Assembly: GCA_003526525.1 (NCBI GenBank)
Contig: DPVV01000278.1
Coordinates: 1 to 6,227, forward strand
Length of the DNA stretch: 6,227 nt
Direction: 5' to 3'
Source of the DNA: Lachnoclostridium phytofermentans
Lineage (GTDB): Bacteria > Bacillota > Clostridia > Lachnospirales > Lachnospiraceae
The first letter of the stretch is position 1; each line of letters begins with the position of its first letter. The notes under the pieces were generated by a model. It did no database searches, was not told where the DNA came from, and was given only the letters and a program-made list of their open reading frames with translations. Positions 1 to 6,057 of the stretch are shown piece by piece. A program made the position numbers and the translations under genes.

Positions 1-5
1 AAATT

Positions 6-39
6 CCTCCAATCAAGAATTATTATACTTAATTCTTGA
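6..39 (-). promoter_or_regulatory. Putative promoter, operator-like palindrome and RBS of a minus-strand gene beyond the left edge
   Basis: Read on the minus strand, a perfect TATAAT (22-27) is followed 11 bases later by GGAGG (6-10), so a start codon would lie just outside the window. The -10 box sits in the centre of a perfect 10-bp inverted repeat, TCAAGAATTA at 13-22 and TAATTCTTGA at 30-39, with a 7-base spacer. No good -35 box is found at 16-18 bp. A palindrome over the -10 combined with a poor -35 would fit a regulated promoter, but no coding sequence is visible to confirm it. The GC-poor hairpin has no T-tract, so it is unlikely to be a terminator. Confidence 0.35.
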
Positions 40-114
40 CTAGAAGGAACCATTTACCACCATTGAAACAGAATAATTTACACTACCAGATAATTTGTTG
101 TGCTGTAATAGTAG

Positions 115-167
115 AAAAAATCCAAACGGTGCTTTTTAAGTAACATCGAAGCTACCGTTTGGATTTT
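115..167 (-). terminator. Rho-independent terminator of the DUF5050 lipoprotein gene, probably bidirectional
   Basis: The arms AATCCAAACGGT (119-130) and ACCGTTTGGATT (154-165) pair perfectly over 12 bp. The stem continues with GCTT (131-134) and AAGC (149-152) across a one-base bulge. Read on the minus strand the hairpin runs into a T6 tract (the A-run 115-120) and lies about 20 bases past the stop codon at 188. The plus-strand side also ends in TTTT, so it may also stop transcription entering from the left. Confidence 0.9.
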
Positions 168-187
168 ATATGCAAAATACTTACTTT

Positions 188-1315
188 TTACTTATCAACA
201 TTCTGTATATTTAAAGTACTTAGACTAATCCTTTTAATATCTTTGGATAACATCCCTGAAGGTTCCCTTCCACCAGTATATTCCCAAAAGTACAACCACT
301 CACCAACTATATTAAGGCGTGTTGTATTTCCATTGACTACAAACGGTTCAAATAAATTAGTATTTAAATCATATGTGTAAATTTTACTATCGGAATAATT
401 AGATAGATAAAGAATATTATCCTTAATGTTAATCGATTGTATTTTATTTTTTCCACTAATAGTGACTTTTACTTCTGTATCCACATTAATCTTCTTACAA
501 ACTTCATCTTCCATATCTATGTAATATAAATCATCATCTACTATACCAAGTATATTATAAGTAGTGATCTGCAGATCTTTTATTAACGTTCCATCTAGAT
601 TATATAATAATATTTTTCTGCCACCGTAATTTACATTTTTAGACGTAGTAATGCAAACTATAATATCATCACAAATTGTAAATAAATCAATCAACTCATT
701 GGATAATATTCTTTCATCATTTCCTTCTAAATCCATTTTAACTAAAGCATTTTTAGTTCCTGACTGCCTTGCATATAGTTCATTATTATATACTTGTAAA
801 TAAGCATATGTATCAGTCGATATAACTACTGTATTACTCCCATCTATTTTTGTTTGATATATCTTATTATTATCAGAATTATTTACATAGTAAAGATAAT
901 CACCTACAACATTTAAACTACTTCCATGAAAGTTTACTAATGCTATTTTATCTGTCCCATCGAGTTTTTCTCTAAAAATAATAGGTTTGTCTTCATTTTG
1001 ATTACAATAATACATATAATCTGATTGTTCTGTAACATATCCACCATTAGTAATATTAGAGAATGTATTTCCTATTCTATTCTTAGTGTTTTCATTATAA
1101 TATATTTCCTCTACATTATTTTTTTCTGTTGATTCAATATTTATTTCCTCTTGAATGTCTATTGGATTATTATCAATATCGGATAAATTTGTAATCTTAT
1201 CAAAAAGCAAATCCGAATCTTCTTTTATATTAGCGTCTTTATTGCCACATCCTGATAAGCATAATATTAAAATCGATATAAGAATAAACGCTTTAATAGA
1301 AACCAAAAAATTCAT
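188..1315 (-). CDS. DUF5050-type lipoprotein, predicted seven-repeat beta-propeller
   Basis: This 375-residue protein is probably an exported lipoprotein anchored on the outer face of the membrane. Residues 1-22 form a signal peptide ending in lipobox L20-S21-G22-C23, so Cys23 should be lipidated. Residues 24-90 are a polar, Asn/Asp/Glu-rich linker. From about residue 100 there are seven repeats of the type [D/E/Y/W]-L-Y-Y ... K-I-Y-x-x-x-[I/L]-D-G-[S/T/N], starting near 100, 140, 179, 218, 262, 301 and 340. That pattern is typical of the DUF5050 beta-propeller family common in Clostridia, and seven repeats would make a complete propeller. These proteins have no established enzymatic role; binding of a ligand or partner at the cell surface is inference. 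The ATG follows GGGAG (1326-1330) by 10 bases, and the signal peptide begins directly at this start. The gene has its own promoters and terminator, so it is probably monocistronic. It is very AT-rich (10 GC in the 60 bases from 841), unlike the plus-strand genes. Confidence 0.85.
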   Translation of the reverse strand: MNFLVSIKAFILISILILCLSGCGNKDANIKEDSDLLFDKITNLSDIDNNPIDIQEEINIESTEKNNVEEIYYNENTKNRIGNTFSNITNGGYVTEQSDYMYYCNQNEDKPIIFREKLDGTDKIALVNFHGSSLNVVGDYLYYVNNSDNNKIYQTKIDGSNTVVISTDTYAYLQVYNNELYARQSGTKNALVKMDLEGNDERILSNELIDLFTICDDIIVCITTSKNVNYGGRKILLYNLDGTLIKDLQITTYNILGIVDDDLYYIDMEDEVCKKINVDTEVKVTISGKNKIQSINIKDNILYLSNYSDSKIYTYDLNTNLFEPFVVNGNTTRLNIVGEWLYFWEYTGGREPSGMLSKDIKRISLSTLNIQNVDK

Positions 1316-1375
1316 ACTTATTACTCTCCCTATATAATTTTATTTTTTTAAGATTCCCACAGGCTTTATATTAAT

Positions 1376-1404
1376 ATTTTATCATCTCCAAGTACTTGAG
1401 TCAA
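1376..1404 (-). promoter_or_regulatory. Proximal promoter (P1) of the lipoprotein gene
   Basis: On the minus strand TTGACT (1399-1404, five of six consensus bases) is separated by exactly 17 bp from TAAAAT (1376-1381, five of six). A TG one base upstream of the -10 gives it an extended -10. Transcription would start near 1369, leaving a leader of about 54 bases before the ATG at 1315. Confidence 0.65.
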
Positions 1405-1425
1405 AATCCTATGCAAGCCTAATGA

Positions 1426-1454
1426 ATTATATTATTTAATGAATTGCCACTCAA
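1426..1454 (-). promoter_or_regulatory. Distal promoter (P2) of the lipoprotein gene
   Basis: A second sigma-A-like promoter lies exactly 50 bp upstream of P1: TTGAGT (1449-1454), a 17-bp spacer and a perfect TATAAT (1426-1431). Its -35 lies within ACTCAAGT (1449-1456), whose inverted copy ACTTGAGT (1394-1401) overlaps the P1 -35, so one dimeric regulator could in principle touch both. In this AT-rich DNA one of the two may be fortuitous. Confidence 0.5.
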
Positions 1455-1795
1455 GTAAAAATCATATCATCATACTCCTTTGAAAACATTTACGATATCT
1501 CTATCGAATATTATCAAAATTTATGCTGATTTTATTTTTTCTAAACAATTACATTCGCATATCAATTATACTTCATCATACCAATTATGACAAGCATTTA
1601 CAATTTTCTTCCTAGGAAAACTTGCATGTAAAGAGTAACAAATAATAATTAGGAAGTGTCACCAGGTCCCCATCCTCCCGTCACCTCATACCCATCTCAT
1701 CTACACTTGGCTCCAATTTAAAATACCAAATCATTCCACCTAAGATATCAAATCTCTAGCACTTATTTGACTTTCCTGTCACATGGTTACTCGAC
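1455..1795. other. Non-coding intergenic stretch with no recognisable gene
   Basis: Between the distal promoter and the next terminator I find no open frame with a ribosome binding site, no tRNA-like or rRNA-like sequence and no transposase remnant. The part up to about 1650 is plain AT-rich sequence with only a small CGATA/TATCG hairpin (about 1492-1505). After 1650 the composition changes abruptly to a C-rich island, listed separately. The region separates two genes that are both on the minus strand, so it is upstream DNA of the lipoprotein gene and downstream DNA of the small membrane protein gene. A small RNA cannot be excluded. Confidence 0.5.
1652..1712. repeat. C-rich island with repeated GTCACC, possible intergenic repeat (REP/MITE-like) remnant
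   Basis: This stretch is strikingly C-rich on the plus strand compared with the surrounding AT-rich DNA. GTCACC occurs at 1658-1663 and again at 1680-1685, with a GTCCCC (1666-1671) and a CCTCCCG between them. AAGTGT near the left end and ACACTT near the right end form a short inverted pair. The look (GTGTCACC next to GGTCCCC) recalls dispersed intergenic repeats of Firmicutes that are built from GTCACC and GGGGAC words. Only one copy is in the window, so calling it a repeat is inference. Confidence 0.3.
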
Positions 1796-1843
1796 AAAAA
1801 AAGTCTCACCTAAAGGTTGAGACTAAAAATTAATAGGTGAGAC
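1796..1843 (-). terminator. Rho-independent terminator of the small membrane protein gene, with two alternative 5' arms
   Basis: On the minus strand AGTCTCAACC (1824-1815) pairs with GGTGAGACT (1810-1802) around a TTTA loop, with one bulged base, and a T7 tract (1796-1802) follows. It starts about 60 bases past the stop codon at 1886. A second 5' arm, GTCTCACCT (1843-1835), is perfectly complementary over 9 bases to the same 3' arm (AGGTGAGAC at 1811-1803) but encloses a 23-base loop. Both pairings put the T-tract next to the stem, so either could terminate. Confidence 0.85.
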
Positions 1844-1885
1844 GTTGTGAACCCTAAATAAATTATTTTTCAATACAACAAATTT

Positions 1886-2236
1886 CTACATATAGCTTGA
1901 ATCTTGCTCAATATTATTTTCAGTTGAATTAGTTGTACGATCATACCTACTATTATTTGTATCTATATTACCATTTAATTTATTATCAATATTTTTTAGA
2001 ACTTCAATAATCTCTCCAAATCCATAGATCAGGAAGGATGAAACAGCCCCAACAAAAAATAACATCACAGGTGATAATAAACTTAATTTCACCTTCAAAT
2101 CATAAAAATTATGACGATAATTTAGTTTAGCATTAAAATCAATAATATAGATTCCCCATAATATACCGATTATAAATGATAACCAAAATATTAATTTAGC
2201 AAGTGATTTTATTGTTTTCTGAATATTATCAAACAT
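1886..2236 (-). CDS. Small two-helix membrane protein of unknown function
   Basis: This 116-residue protein has two predicted membrane helices, about residues 12-32 (rich in Ile, Leu, Phe, Trp) and 53-71, joined by a basic, Tyr/Asn-containing loop. A motif YGFGEIIE (71-78) follows helix 2, and then comes a hydrophilic tail rich in Asn, Thr and Asp (84-116). The N-terminal MFDNI plus a short amphipathic stretch, and the YGFGE motif after helix 2, resemble small uncharacterised membrane proteins I associate with Clostridia, but I cannot name a characterised family and assign no function. There is no cleavable signal peptide or lipobox. The start is well supported: GGAGG at 2243-2247 stands 6 bases before the ATG. 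The gene has its own promoter candidate and terminator, so it appears to be monocistronic. It is AT-rich like the other minus-strand genes. Confidence 0.8.
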   Translation of the reverse strand: MFDNIQKTIKSLAKLIFWLSFIIGILWGIYIIDFNAKLNYRHNFYDLKVKLSLLSPVMLFFVGAVSSFLIYGFGEIIEVLKNIDNKLNGNIDTNNSRYDRTTNSTENNIEQDSSYM

Positions 2237-2261
2237 AACAAACCTCCAACTATTTTTATGT

Positions 2262-2290
2262 ATCGTAGCATAAATTACATAATATTACAA
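2262..2290 (-). promoter_or_regulatory. Candidate promoter of the small membrane protein gene
   Basis: On the minus strand TTGTAA (2285-2290) is followed after 17 bp by TACGAT (2262-2267), with TGC directly before it making an extended -10. The -10 itself matches only four of six bases. The predicted transcript starts about 20 bases ahead of the ATG and includes GGAGG. The same TTGTAA -35 with a 17-bp spacer recurs in the promoter at 6029-6057. Confidence 0.45.
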
Positions 2291-2369
2291 TACATTGCTT
2301 GATAGAGTGGTAGGATTAATATATTTCACGGTTGAAGTCCTACTTTAAATCTATAAGTTATTCCTATAA

Positions 2370-2405
2370 ATCACTGTTCTTATTTCTCGTAGACTCAGTA
2401 AAGCC
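2370..2405 (+). pseudogene. In-frame remnant of the lost 5' part of the chemotaxis receptor
   Basis: The twelve codons just before the ATG at 2406 read [12 protein letters not shown] in the same frame. This is what the cytoplasmic end of a second transmembrane helix and the start of a HAMP domain look like in chemotaxis receptors. A TAA at 2367-2369 closes the frame, and no hydrophobic helix can be read further upstream in this frame. The coding homology therefore starts before the first possible ATG, which shows that the present open frame is not the original gene start. A short VIPI in another frame just before (about 2357-2368) could be the last trace of the helix after a one-base shift. 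Confidence 0.6.
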
Positions 2406-3473
2406 ATGATAGAAGCAAACAACTTTTTATCCAAGGTCTCTGAAGGTAACTTAGCTACTTCCTTGCCAAGAAAATATTTGAATCGACGAGATGAAATTGG
2501 CCATATCTTGCAAAACTCTGCATCCTTACAGCAGCAATTACTACATATCGTAAGTAAGATAAAAGCATCCACTGAAGAATTAGTCATCTCCTCAGATACT
2601 CTATCTGCTGCTTCCGCTTCCACAGATACAACGGTAAATGAAGTATCTAATGCAATGGATGAAATCACGAAACAGGCAATGACACAAGCAAAACAAACAC
2701 AAACTGCTTCAGATAATATTTCCATGATAGATACTCAGATGAATTCTATTACAGAAGCAGTTGATGCTCTTACTAAAACAGCGCTAACAATGTCAAAAGC
2801 AGAAAAACAATCCACTCAGATTCTTCATCAACTAAGTGAATCCAATGACCAGACGATGAACTCCGTTGACAAAATATCAAAGCAAACTGATATTACGAAT
2901 CAAGCTGCACAAGAGATTCAAAAAGCAGTTGGTCTTATTCAAGCTATTGCAGAAGAAACTGATTTGTTATCCTTAAATGCAAGCATCGAAGCTGCTAGGG
3001 CAGGCGACTATGGCCGTGGATTTAGTGTGGTTGCTGAAGAAATCAGAAAGCTAGCAAACCAATCTAGAGCTTCCGCTAACGAAATTGAATTAATTATTAA
3101 GAAGCTTCTTCATGAATCTAATACAACAGTTGAAGTTATGAAAGAGGTAAAATCCAGTATCGATACTCAACAATCCTATCTTCATCAAACAGAACAAAAC
3201 TTTGCATCGATTACCGAAGGTATCAATATCTCCTCAGATAACGTTAAGAATATTCGTACAAAAGTCGATGATTTAAATGATTCAAAGAATACTATCGCCA
3301 ATGTCATTCGTTTACTTGCCTCGATATCACACGAAAATGCAGCTGTAACTCAGCAAACTTCAAGCTCAGCACAGGAATTAGACATTACAGTAAATAACTT
3401 AGCTCGTTCCTCTCAGGCGCTTAAAGACATTGCACGTGAATTGGACAATCAATTATCTGTTTTTATAATTTAG
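2406..3473 (+). CDS. Methyl-accepting chemotaxis protein, 5'-truncated (signalling module only, probable pseudogene)
   Basis: The 355-residue frame is the cytoplasmic part of a chemotaxis receptor, which normally relays ligand binding to the CheA kinase and CheW. Residues 1-49 are most of a HAMP domain, with SEGNL (12-16) and RDEIG (28-32). A long antiparallel coiled coil follows, with about 20 heptads on each side of the hairpin tip. The highly conserved tip spans about 183-217 and contains [20 protein letters not shown], then [13 protein letters not shown]. Gln/Glu/Ala/Ser-rich heptads on both sides (for example around 85-110 and 310-330) are plausible methylation regions. There is no C-terminal CheR-tethering pentapeptide. 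The periplasmic/extracellular sensor and both transmembrane helices, normally several hundred residues, are missing. No Shine-Dalgarno site precedes the ATG and no convincing promoter is seen; TTGATA (2299-2304) has only a poor TATATT partner at 15 bp. The intact frame means the loss may be recent, or that a soluble signalling fragment is still made. Base composition (about 37% GC in the 60 bases from 2641) is much higher than in the minus-strand neighbours. Confidence 0.85.
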   Translation: MIEANNFLSKVSEGNLATSLPRKYLNRRDEIGHILQNSASLQQQLLHIVSKIKASTEELVISSDTLSAASASTDTTVNEVSNAMDEITKQAMTQAKQTQTASDNISMIDTQMNSITEAVDALTKTALTMSKAEKQSTQILHQLSESNDQTMNSVDKISKQTDITNQAAQEIQKAVGLIQAIAEETDLLSLNASIEAARAGDYGRGFSVVAEEIRKLANQSRASANEIELIIKKLLHESNTTVEVMKEVKSSIDTQQSYLHQTEQNFASITEGINISSDNVKNIRTKVDDLNDSKNTIANVIRLLASISHENAAVTQQTSSSAQELDITVNNLARSSQALKDIARELDNQLSVFII

Positions 3474-3540
3474 TGTTACATTCTGATTCACTCATGGCTA
3501 CTACAATTGCGATATAGAAATCTGATAAAGTATAACATGC

Positions 3541-3578
3541 AAATATCCCCTCTCCTTCGTGGGGATATTTCTTTTTTT
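3541..3578 (+). terminator. Rho-independent terminator after the chemotaxis receptor
   Basis: A perfect 10-bp stem, AAATATCCCC (3541-3550) with GGGGATATTT (3561-3570), encloses a 10-base loop and is followed by C and seven T (3572-3578). It lies 68 bases past the receptor stop codon and insulates the DUF362 gene from it. Confidence 0.93.
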
Positions 3579-3637
3579 CAAAAGTAAATTCTTTTATTTT
3601 AAATCGAATGTCACCCCATTAATCTGCTAATACTTTA

Positions 3638-3664
3638 TATAATTCAGTCATCTAATGAAAGGAG
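3638..3664 (+). promoter_or_regulatory. -10 element and ribosome binding site of the DUF362 gene
   Basis: A perfect TATAAT (3638-3643) lies between the preceding terminator and the gene, but no acceptable -35 box is found 16-18 bp upstream. It is followed by AAAGGAG (3658-3664), which stands 8 bases before the ATG at 3673 and fixes that start. The terminator at 3541-3578 implies a promoter in this short interval; transcription would begin near 3650. Confidence 0.5.
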
Positions 3665-3672
3665 CTTTCTAA

Positions 3673-4599
3673 ATGCGTGTTCGAAGAACAATAAAACCAA
3701 TAGTCGCAATAACAAAAAATGAAAATGAGTCGCTTGCCATAGAAGAAGGACTTCAACTTATTCAGTTTTCTACCATGATATCACCTGAAGATGTGGTAGT
3801 GATAACACCTAACTGGGTCTCCCCAGCCAGTCCTTGCAGTGGCAGAGTTGTAGGACCTGAAAGTTTACGGACCATTATACGACTAGTAAAAAGTTGTAAC
3901 CCTAAAAGAATTGTCGTTGCAACTGGTCCTGGTGATGAGGATGTAATTAGTCTGATGGAACAAGTAGGATTTGCAAGTATTATCAAGGAAGAAAAAGTAG
4001 AATTCATAAATCTAAACCAAGGTCCATTTATTAGTATTGATATCAATCATCCTTGTCCCTCCAGACTATGCTTAAATCAGCTTTATAATGAAATGACCTT
4101 CCTTATCTCCTTTACCCAGCTTAAAATTCATGAAGAAGCTACGATTTCTGCTGCGATTAAGAATATTACTATGGGTTGGCCTGCTGGGGACGAACAAGGT
4201 TATCCCAAAAAGGAGCTTGGAATTCATGATGATTTGCATGATTTTATCGCTGCTATGTTTGAGAAATTCACAATTGATGTTTCCATAGTAAGCGCAAGTC
4301 CTGCTATGATTGGTACTGGTCCACACAAAGGAACTGCCATTCATACTGGAATGGTTTTATGTGGTACGGATCCTGTAAGTACCGATGTAGTTGGTGCAAG
4401 GTTACTTGGCTTTAAACCACAAGCAATCCATTATCTCCATAAGATTATTAAAAAGGGACTTGGACGAAGTACCTTTGATACGAAAACAAAAAAAGGAATC
4501 CATTTTTCTGGAATTTTAATTGAAGATGCTGAAGAAGAGTTTAGCCGTTTAGCCTATAAAAAGCAGTTTGCGGTGGACTCTAATCAAGAGGACTCCTAA
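3673..4599 (+). CDS. DUF362 domain-containing protein
   Basis: This 308-residue protein matches the DUF362 family over most of its length and is probably cytoplasmic, with no signal peptide or membrane helix. Visible landmarks are an N-terminal alpha/beta part with VVVITPNWVSP (about 41-51), a Gly-rich turn ATGPGDEDV (83-91), the SAAIKN core followed by ITMGWP (159-170; families often show a similar 'KN..G' element), and GTDPVSTDVVGARLLGF (231-247), whose Asp233 and Asp238 are in the position of conserved acidic residues. A GLG (about 262-264) follows, as usual. Some DUF362 proteins carry an extra ferredoxin-type 4Fe-4S domain with CxxCxxC motifs; this one does not. The biochemical function of the family is not settled, and I do not assign one. 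The ATG is supported by a strong AAAGGAG. The gene is bounded by terminators on both sides, so it appears to be a single-gene unit with no functional hint from neighbours. It is the most GC-rich part of the window (26 of 60 bases from 4321). Confidence 0.85.
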   Translation: MRVRRTIKPIVAITKNENESLAIEEGLQLIQFSTMISPEDVVVITPNWVSPASPCSGRVVGPESLRTIIRLVKSCNPKRIVVATGPGDEDVISLMEQVGFASIIKEEKVEFINLNQGPFISIDINHPCPSRLCLNQLYNEMTFLISFTQLKIHEEATISAAIKNITMGWPAGDEQGYPKKELGIHDDLHDFIAAMFEKFTIDVSIVSASPAMIGTGPHKGTAIHTGMVLCGTDPVSTDVVGARLLGFKPQAIHYLHKIIKKGLGRSTFDTKTKKGIHFSGILIEDAEEEFSRLAYKKQFAVDSNQEDS

Positions 4600-4640
4600 G
4601 TACTGCTCTTGTGTTTACTCAAGATTGTCTGGATATTGAG

Positions 4641-4689
4641 AAAAAGTTGCTAAATTGATAGTTTTCCTATCCTATTAGCAACTCTTTTT
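4641..4689 (+). terminator. Rho-independent terminator between the convergent DUF362 and Big_2 genes, probably bidirectional
   Basis: The arms AGTTGCTAA (4645-4653) and TTAGCAACT (4675-4683) are perfectly complementary. An inner stem GATAG (4657-4661) with CTATC (4667-4671) closes the top, and a T5 run (4685-4689) follows on the plus strand. An A-run (4641-4645) on the other side gives a T-tract on the minus strand as well. It therefore fits both the plus-strand gene ending at 4599 and the minus-strand gene ending at 4824, for which no better terminator is seen in the roughly 135 bases between. Confidence 0.85.
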
Positions 4690-4823
4690 CAACACCATTT
4701 CAGTTATTATTGACATCAAAACTCGAATCTTGCAAATCATTTCTGATTTCTTTGATACCAAATCAATGCAACATAAATAAAAAATACCTCTAGTATATTA
4801 AATACAACATTACATTGTTATTT

Positions 4824-6002
4824 TTAATAGGATCTTGCATTATAGACAACTTTATAATCATCGTACACTGGAATACTTATTTTTTCAAAATTTAAAAATA
4901 ATGATTTGGGATTTTCTAAAATGGAAGAACCAACATCTATATTAGTTTGATTCCAGAAATTATCGATAGCAACAATTTTTTTATCTTTATAATAAACTAC
5001 ATAAGCCTCTACGCATAGTCTATCATTTGAATTGTTATTTACATGTAAATTAAATAGTTCAATACTATCATCGATTCTCTTCATATCATTATAATATACA
5101 TACGAATAAGGTGTTTTTTCTACCACTACATCAACACTATTTTTTTCAGTTAATTTTGATTTTAATCCATTGTAATTAAAAAATATACTTTCAATAATAA
5201 TTTTATAACTCTTATAAGACTTATTTGTTTTTTCAAATGTCAAAACCTTGCTATCGTTTCCGAATAAATTAGTTTGAAATTTATTGCTAACTGATACAAT
5301 TTTGTCATTTTCATCATAGAATGCTAACTTATATTCAAAATATAAGTCAATTCTGCTATTATTGGTTAAGATACAGGAAATTACATTTTCATACTCACCA
5401 TATTCATAACCAAAATTATCAACGGCATCCATTATATTTTTTTTCGAAGGATCAACATGGACAATACAGCTAAATGAATAATTTTCAAAAGAAACATTAA
5501 TTTTAGTATTACCAAAAGATTTACCTGTTACCACACCATTCTCATCGACTGTAGCTATATTTGTGTTAGCTGATTTCCATGTTATTTTAGAATCCTTATA
5601 TTTTATTGGTAAATAGCAAATTTTTAAGCTGAATTCACCATCTAACCCCAGTATAATAGAATTACGTTCAAGTTGAGGTTTATGAACCGTAACTAAACAC
5701 TTCAATTTTTTATTATTTATCTCTGCTGTAATTTCTGCAAAACCATTTTTAATTCCAGTTACCACCCCATCTGAACTAACTGTAACAATTGACTTATTAT
5801 TTGTAGACCACTTAGCCTTTGATTTAGTGCCAGTTATTTTTAACTGGAATGTTTCTCCAATATCTAAATTAATGGTGTTTTTGTTTATTTTAATCGAAGA
5901 AGCTTGAGTATAAACCATAATAGGAGCAAATAATGATGCTAATACTAATAATATAAATACTAATAAAAAACATGCTCTCTTGTAATTTTTAACTATTTTC
6001 AT
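4824..6002 (-). CDS. Secreted protein with two Big_2 (bacterial Ig-like) domains and a duplicated C-terminal module
   Basis: This 392-residue protein should be exported: residues 1-34 are a signal peptide with a basic N-terminus, a long hydrophobic core and likely cleavage after Thr-Gln-Ala34. Two Big_2 immunoglobulin-like domains follow, about 36-106 and 113-183. Each shows the hallmark W-[S/K]-x-x-N...[V/A]-T-V...G-V-V-T-G and a later Gly plus a hydrophobic strand (for example DGVVTGIKNGFAEITA near 78-93). The rest (about 200-392) seems to be two copies of a beta-rich module: about 205-270, with LAFYDENDKIVSVSNKF, and about 312-386, with VVYYKDKKIVAIDNFW. This arrangement is similar to FxLyD-type surface modules but is not assigned with confidence. 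There is no LPXTG, lipobox, SLH or C-terminal anchor, so release or non-covalent wall association is likely. Big_2 domains usually serve as spacers or adhesion domains; the ligand is unknown. GGAGG (6006-6010) is only 3 bases from the ATG, which is unusually close, but no other start retains the signal peptide. The gene is extremely AT-rich (9 GC in the 60 bases from 5161). Confidence 0.85.
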   Translation of the reverse strand: MKIVKNYKRACFLLVFILLVLASLFAPIMVYTQASSIKINKNTINLDIGETFQLKITGTKSKAKWSTNNKSIVTVSSDGVVTGIKNGFAEITAEINNKKLKCLVTVHKPQLERNSIILGLDGEFSLKICYLPIKYKDSKITWKSANTNIATVDENGVVTGKSFGNTKINVSFENYSFSCIVHVDPSKKNIMDAVDNFGYEYGEYENVISCILTNNSRIDLYFEYKLAFYDENDKIVSVSNKFQTNLFGNDSKVLTFEKTNKSYKSYKIIIESIFFNYNGLKSKLTEKNSVDVVVEKTPYSYVYYNDMKRIDDSIELFNLHVNNNSNDRLCVEAYVVYYKDKKIVAIDNFWNQTNIDVGSSILENPKSLFLNFEKISIPVYDDYKVVYNARSY

Positions 6003-6028
6003 TTTCCTCCATGTAAATATTTACCATA

Positions 6029-6057
6029 ATTATACACATGATATTAGTTTATTACAA
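6029..6057 (-). promoter_or_regulatory. Promoter of the Big_2 protein gene
   Basis: On the minus strand TTGTAA (6052-6057), an exact 17-bp spacer and a perfect TATAAT (6029-6034) form a good sigma-A-type promoter. Transcription would begin near 6022, giving a very short leader of about 20 bases that just includes the GGAGG at 6006-6010. There is little room for leader-based control, so regulation, if any, should act at the promoter. Confidence 0.7.

Noticed and set aside
159..380. Plus-strand open frame of 73 codons
   Set aside because: It starts inside the right arm of the terminator hairpin and runs antisense to the last repeat of the lipoprotein, with no ribosome binding site.
1155..1337. 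Plus-strand open frame of 60 codons
   Set aside because: Antisense to the signal peptide and linker of the lipoprotein; no motif and no ribosome binding site.
2299..2325. Possible plus-strand promoter TTGATA ... TATATT ahead of the truncated receptor
   Set aside because: The spacer is only 15 bp and the -10 is weak, in a region where such matches are common by chance. It is mentioned with the gene but not listed as a feature.
2351..2725. Minus-strand open frame of 124 codons with a hydrophobic, Cys-rich N-terminal part
   Set aside because: It lies antisense to the HAMP and coiled-coil coding sequence of the receptor, whose plus-strand frame shows clear family motifs. The apparent hydrophobicity is the mirror of Ser/Ala/Gln-rich codons. 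No ribosome binding site.
3762..4344. Two minus-strand open frames inside the DUF362 gene
   Set aside because: Both are shadows of the conserved plus-strand frame, without ribosome binding sites or recognisable protein features.
4781..4800. Small ATAC/GTAT hairpin followed by a T-run on the minus strand behind the Big_2 gene
   Set aside because: A 4-bp AT-rich stem is too weak for a terminator; the bidirectional hairpin at 4641-4689 is a far better candidate.
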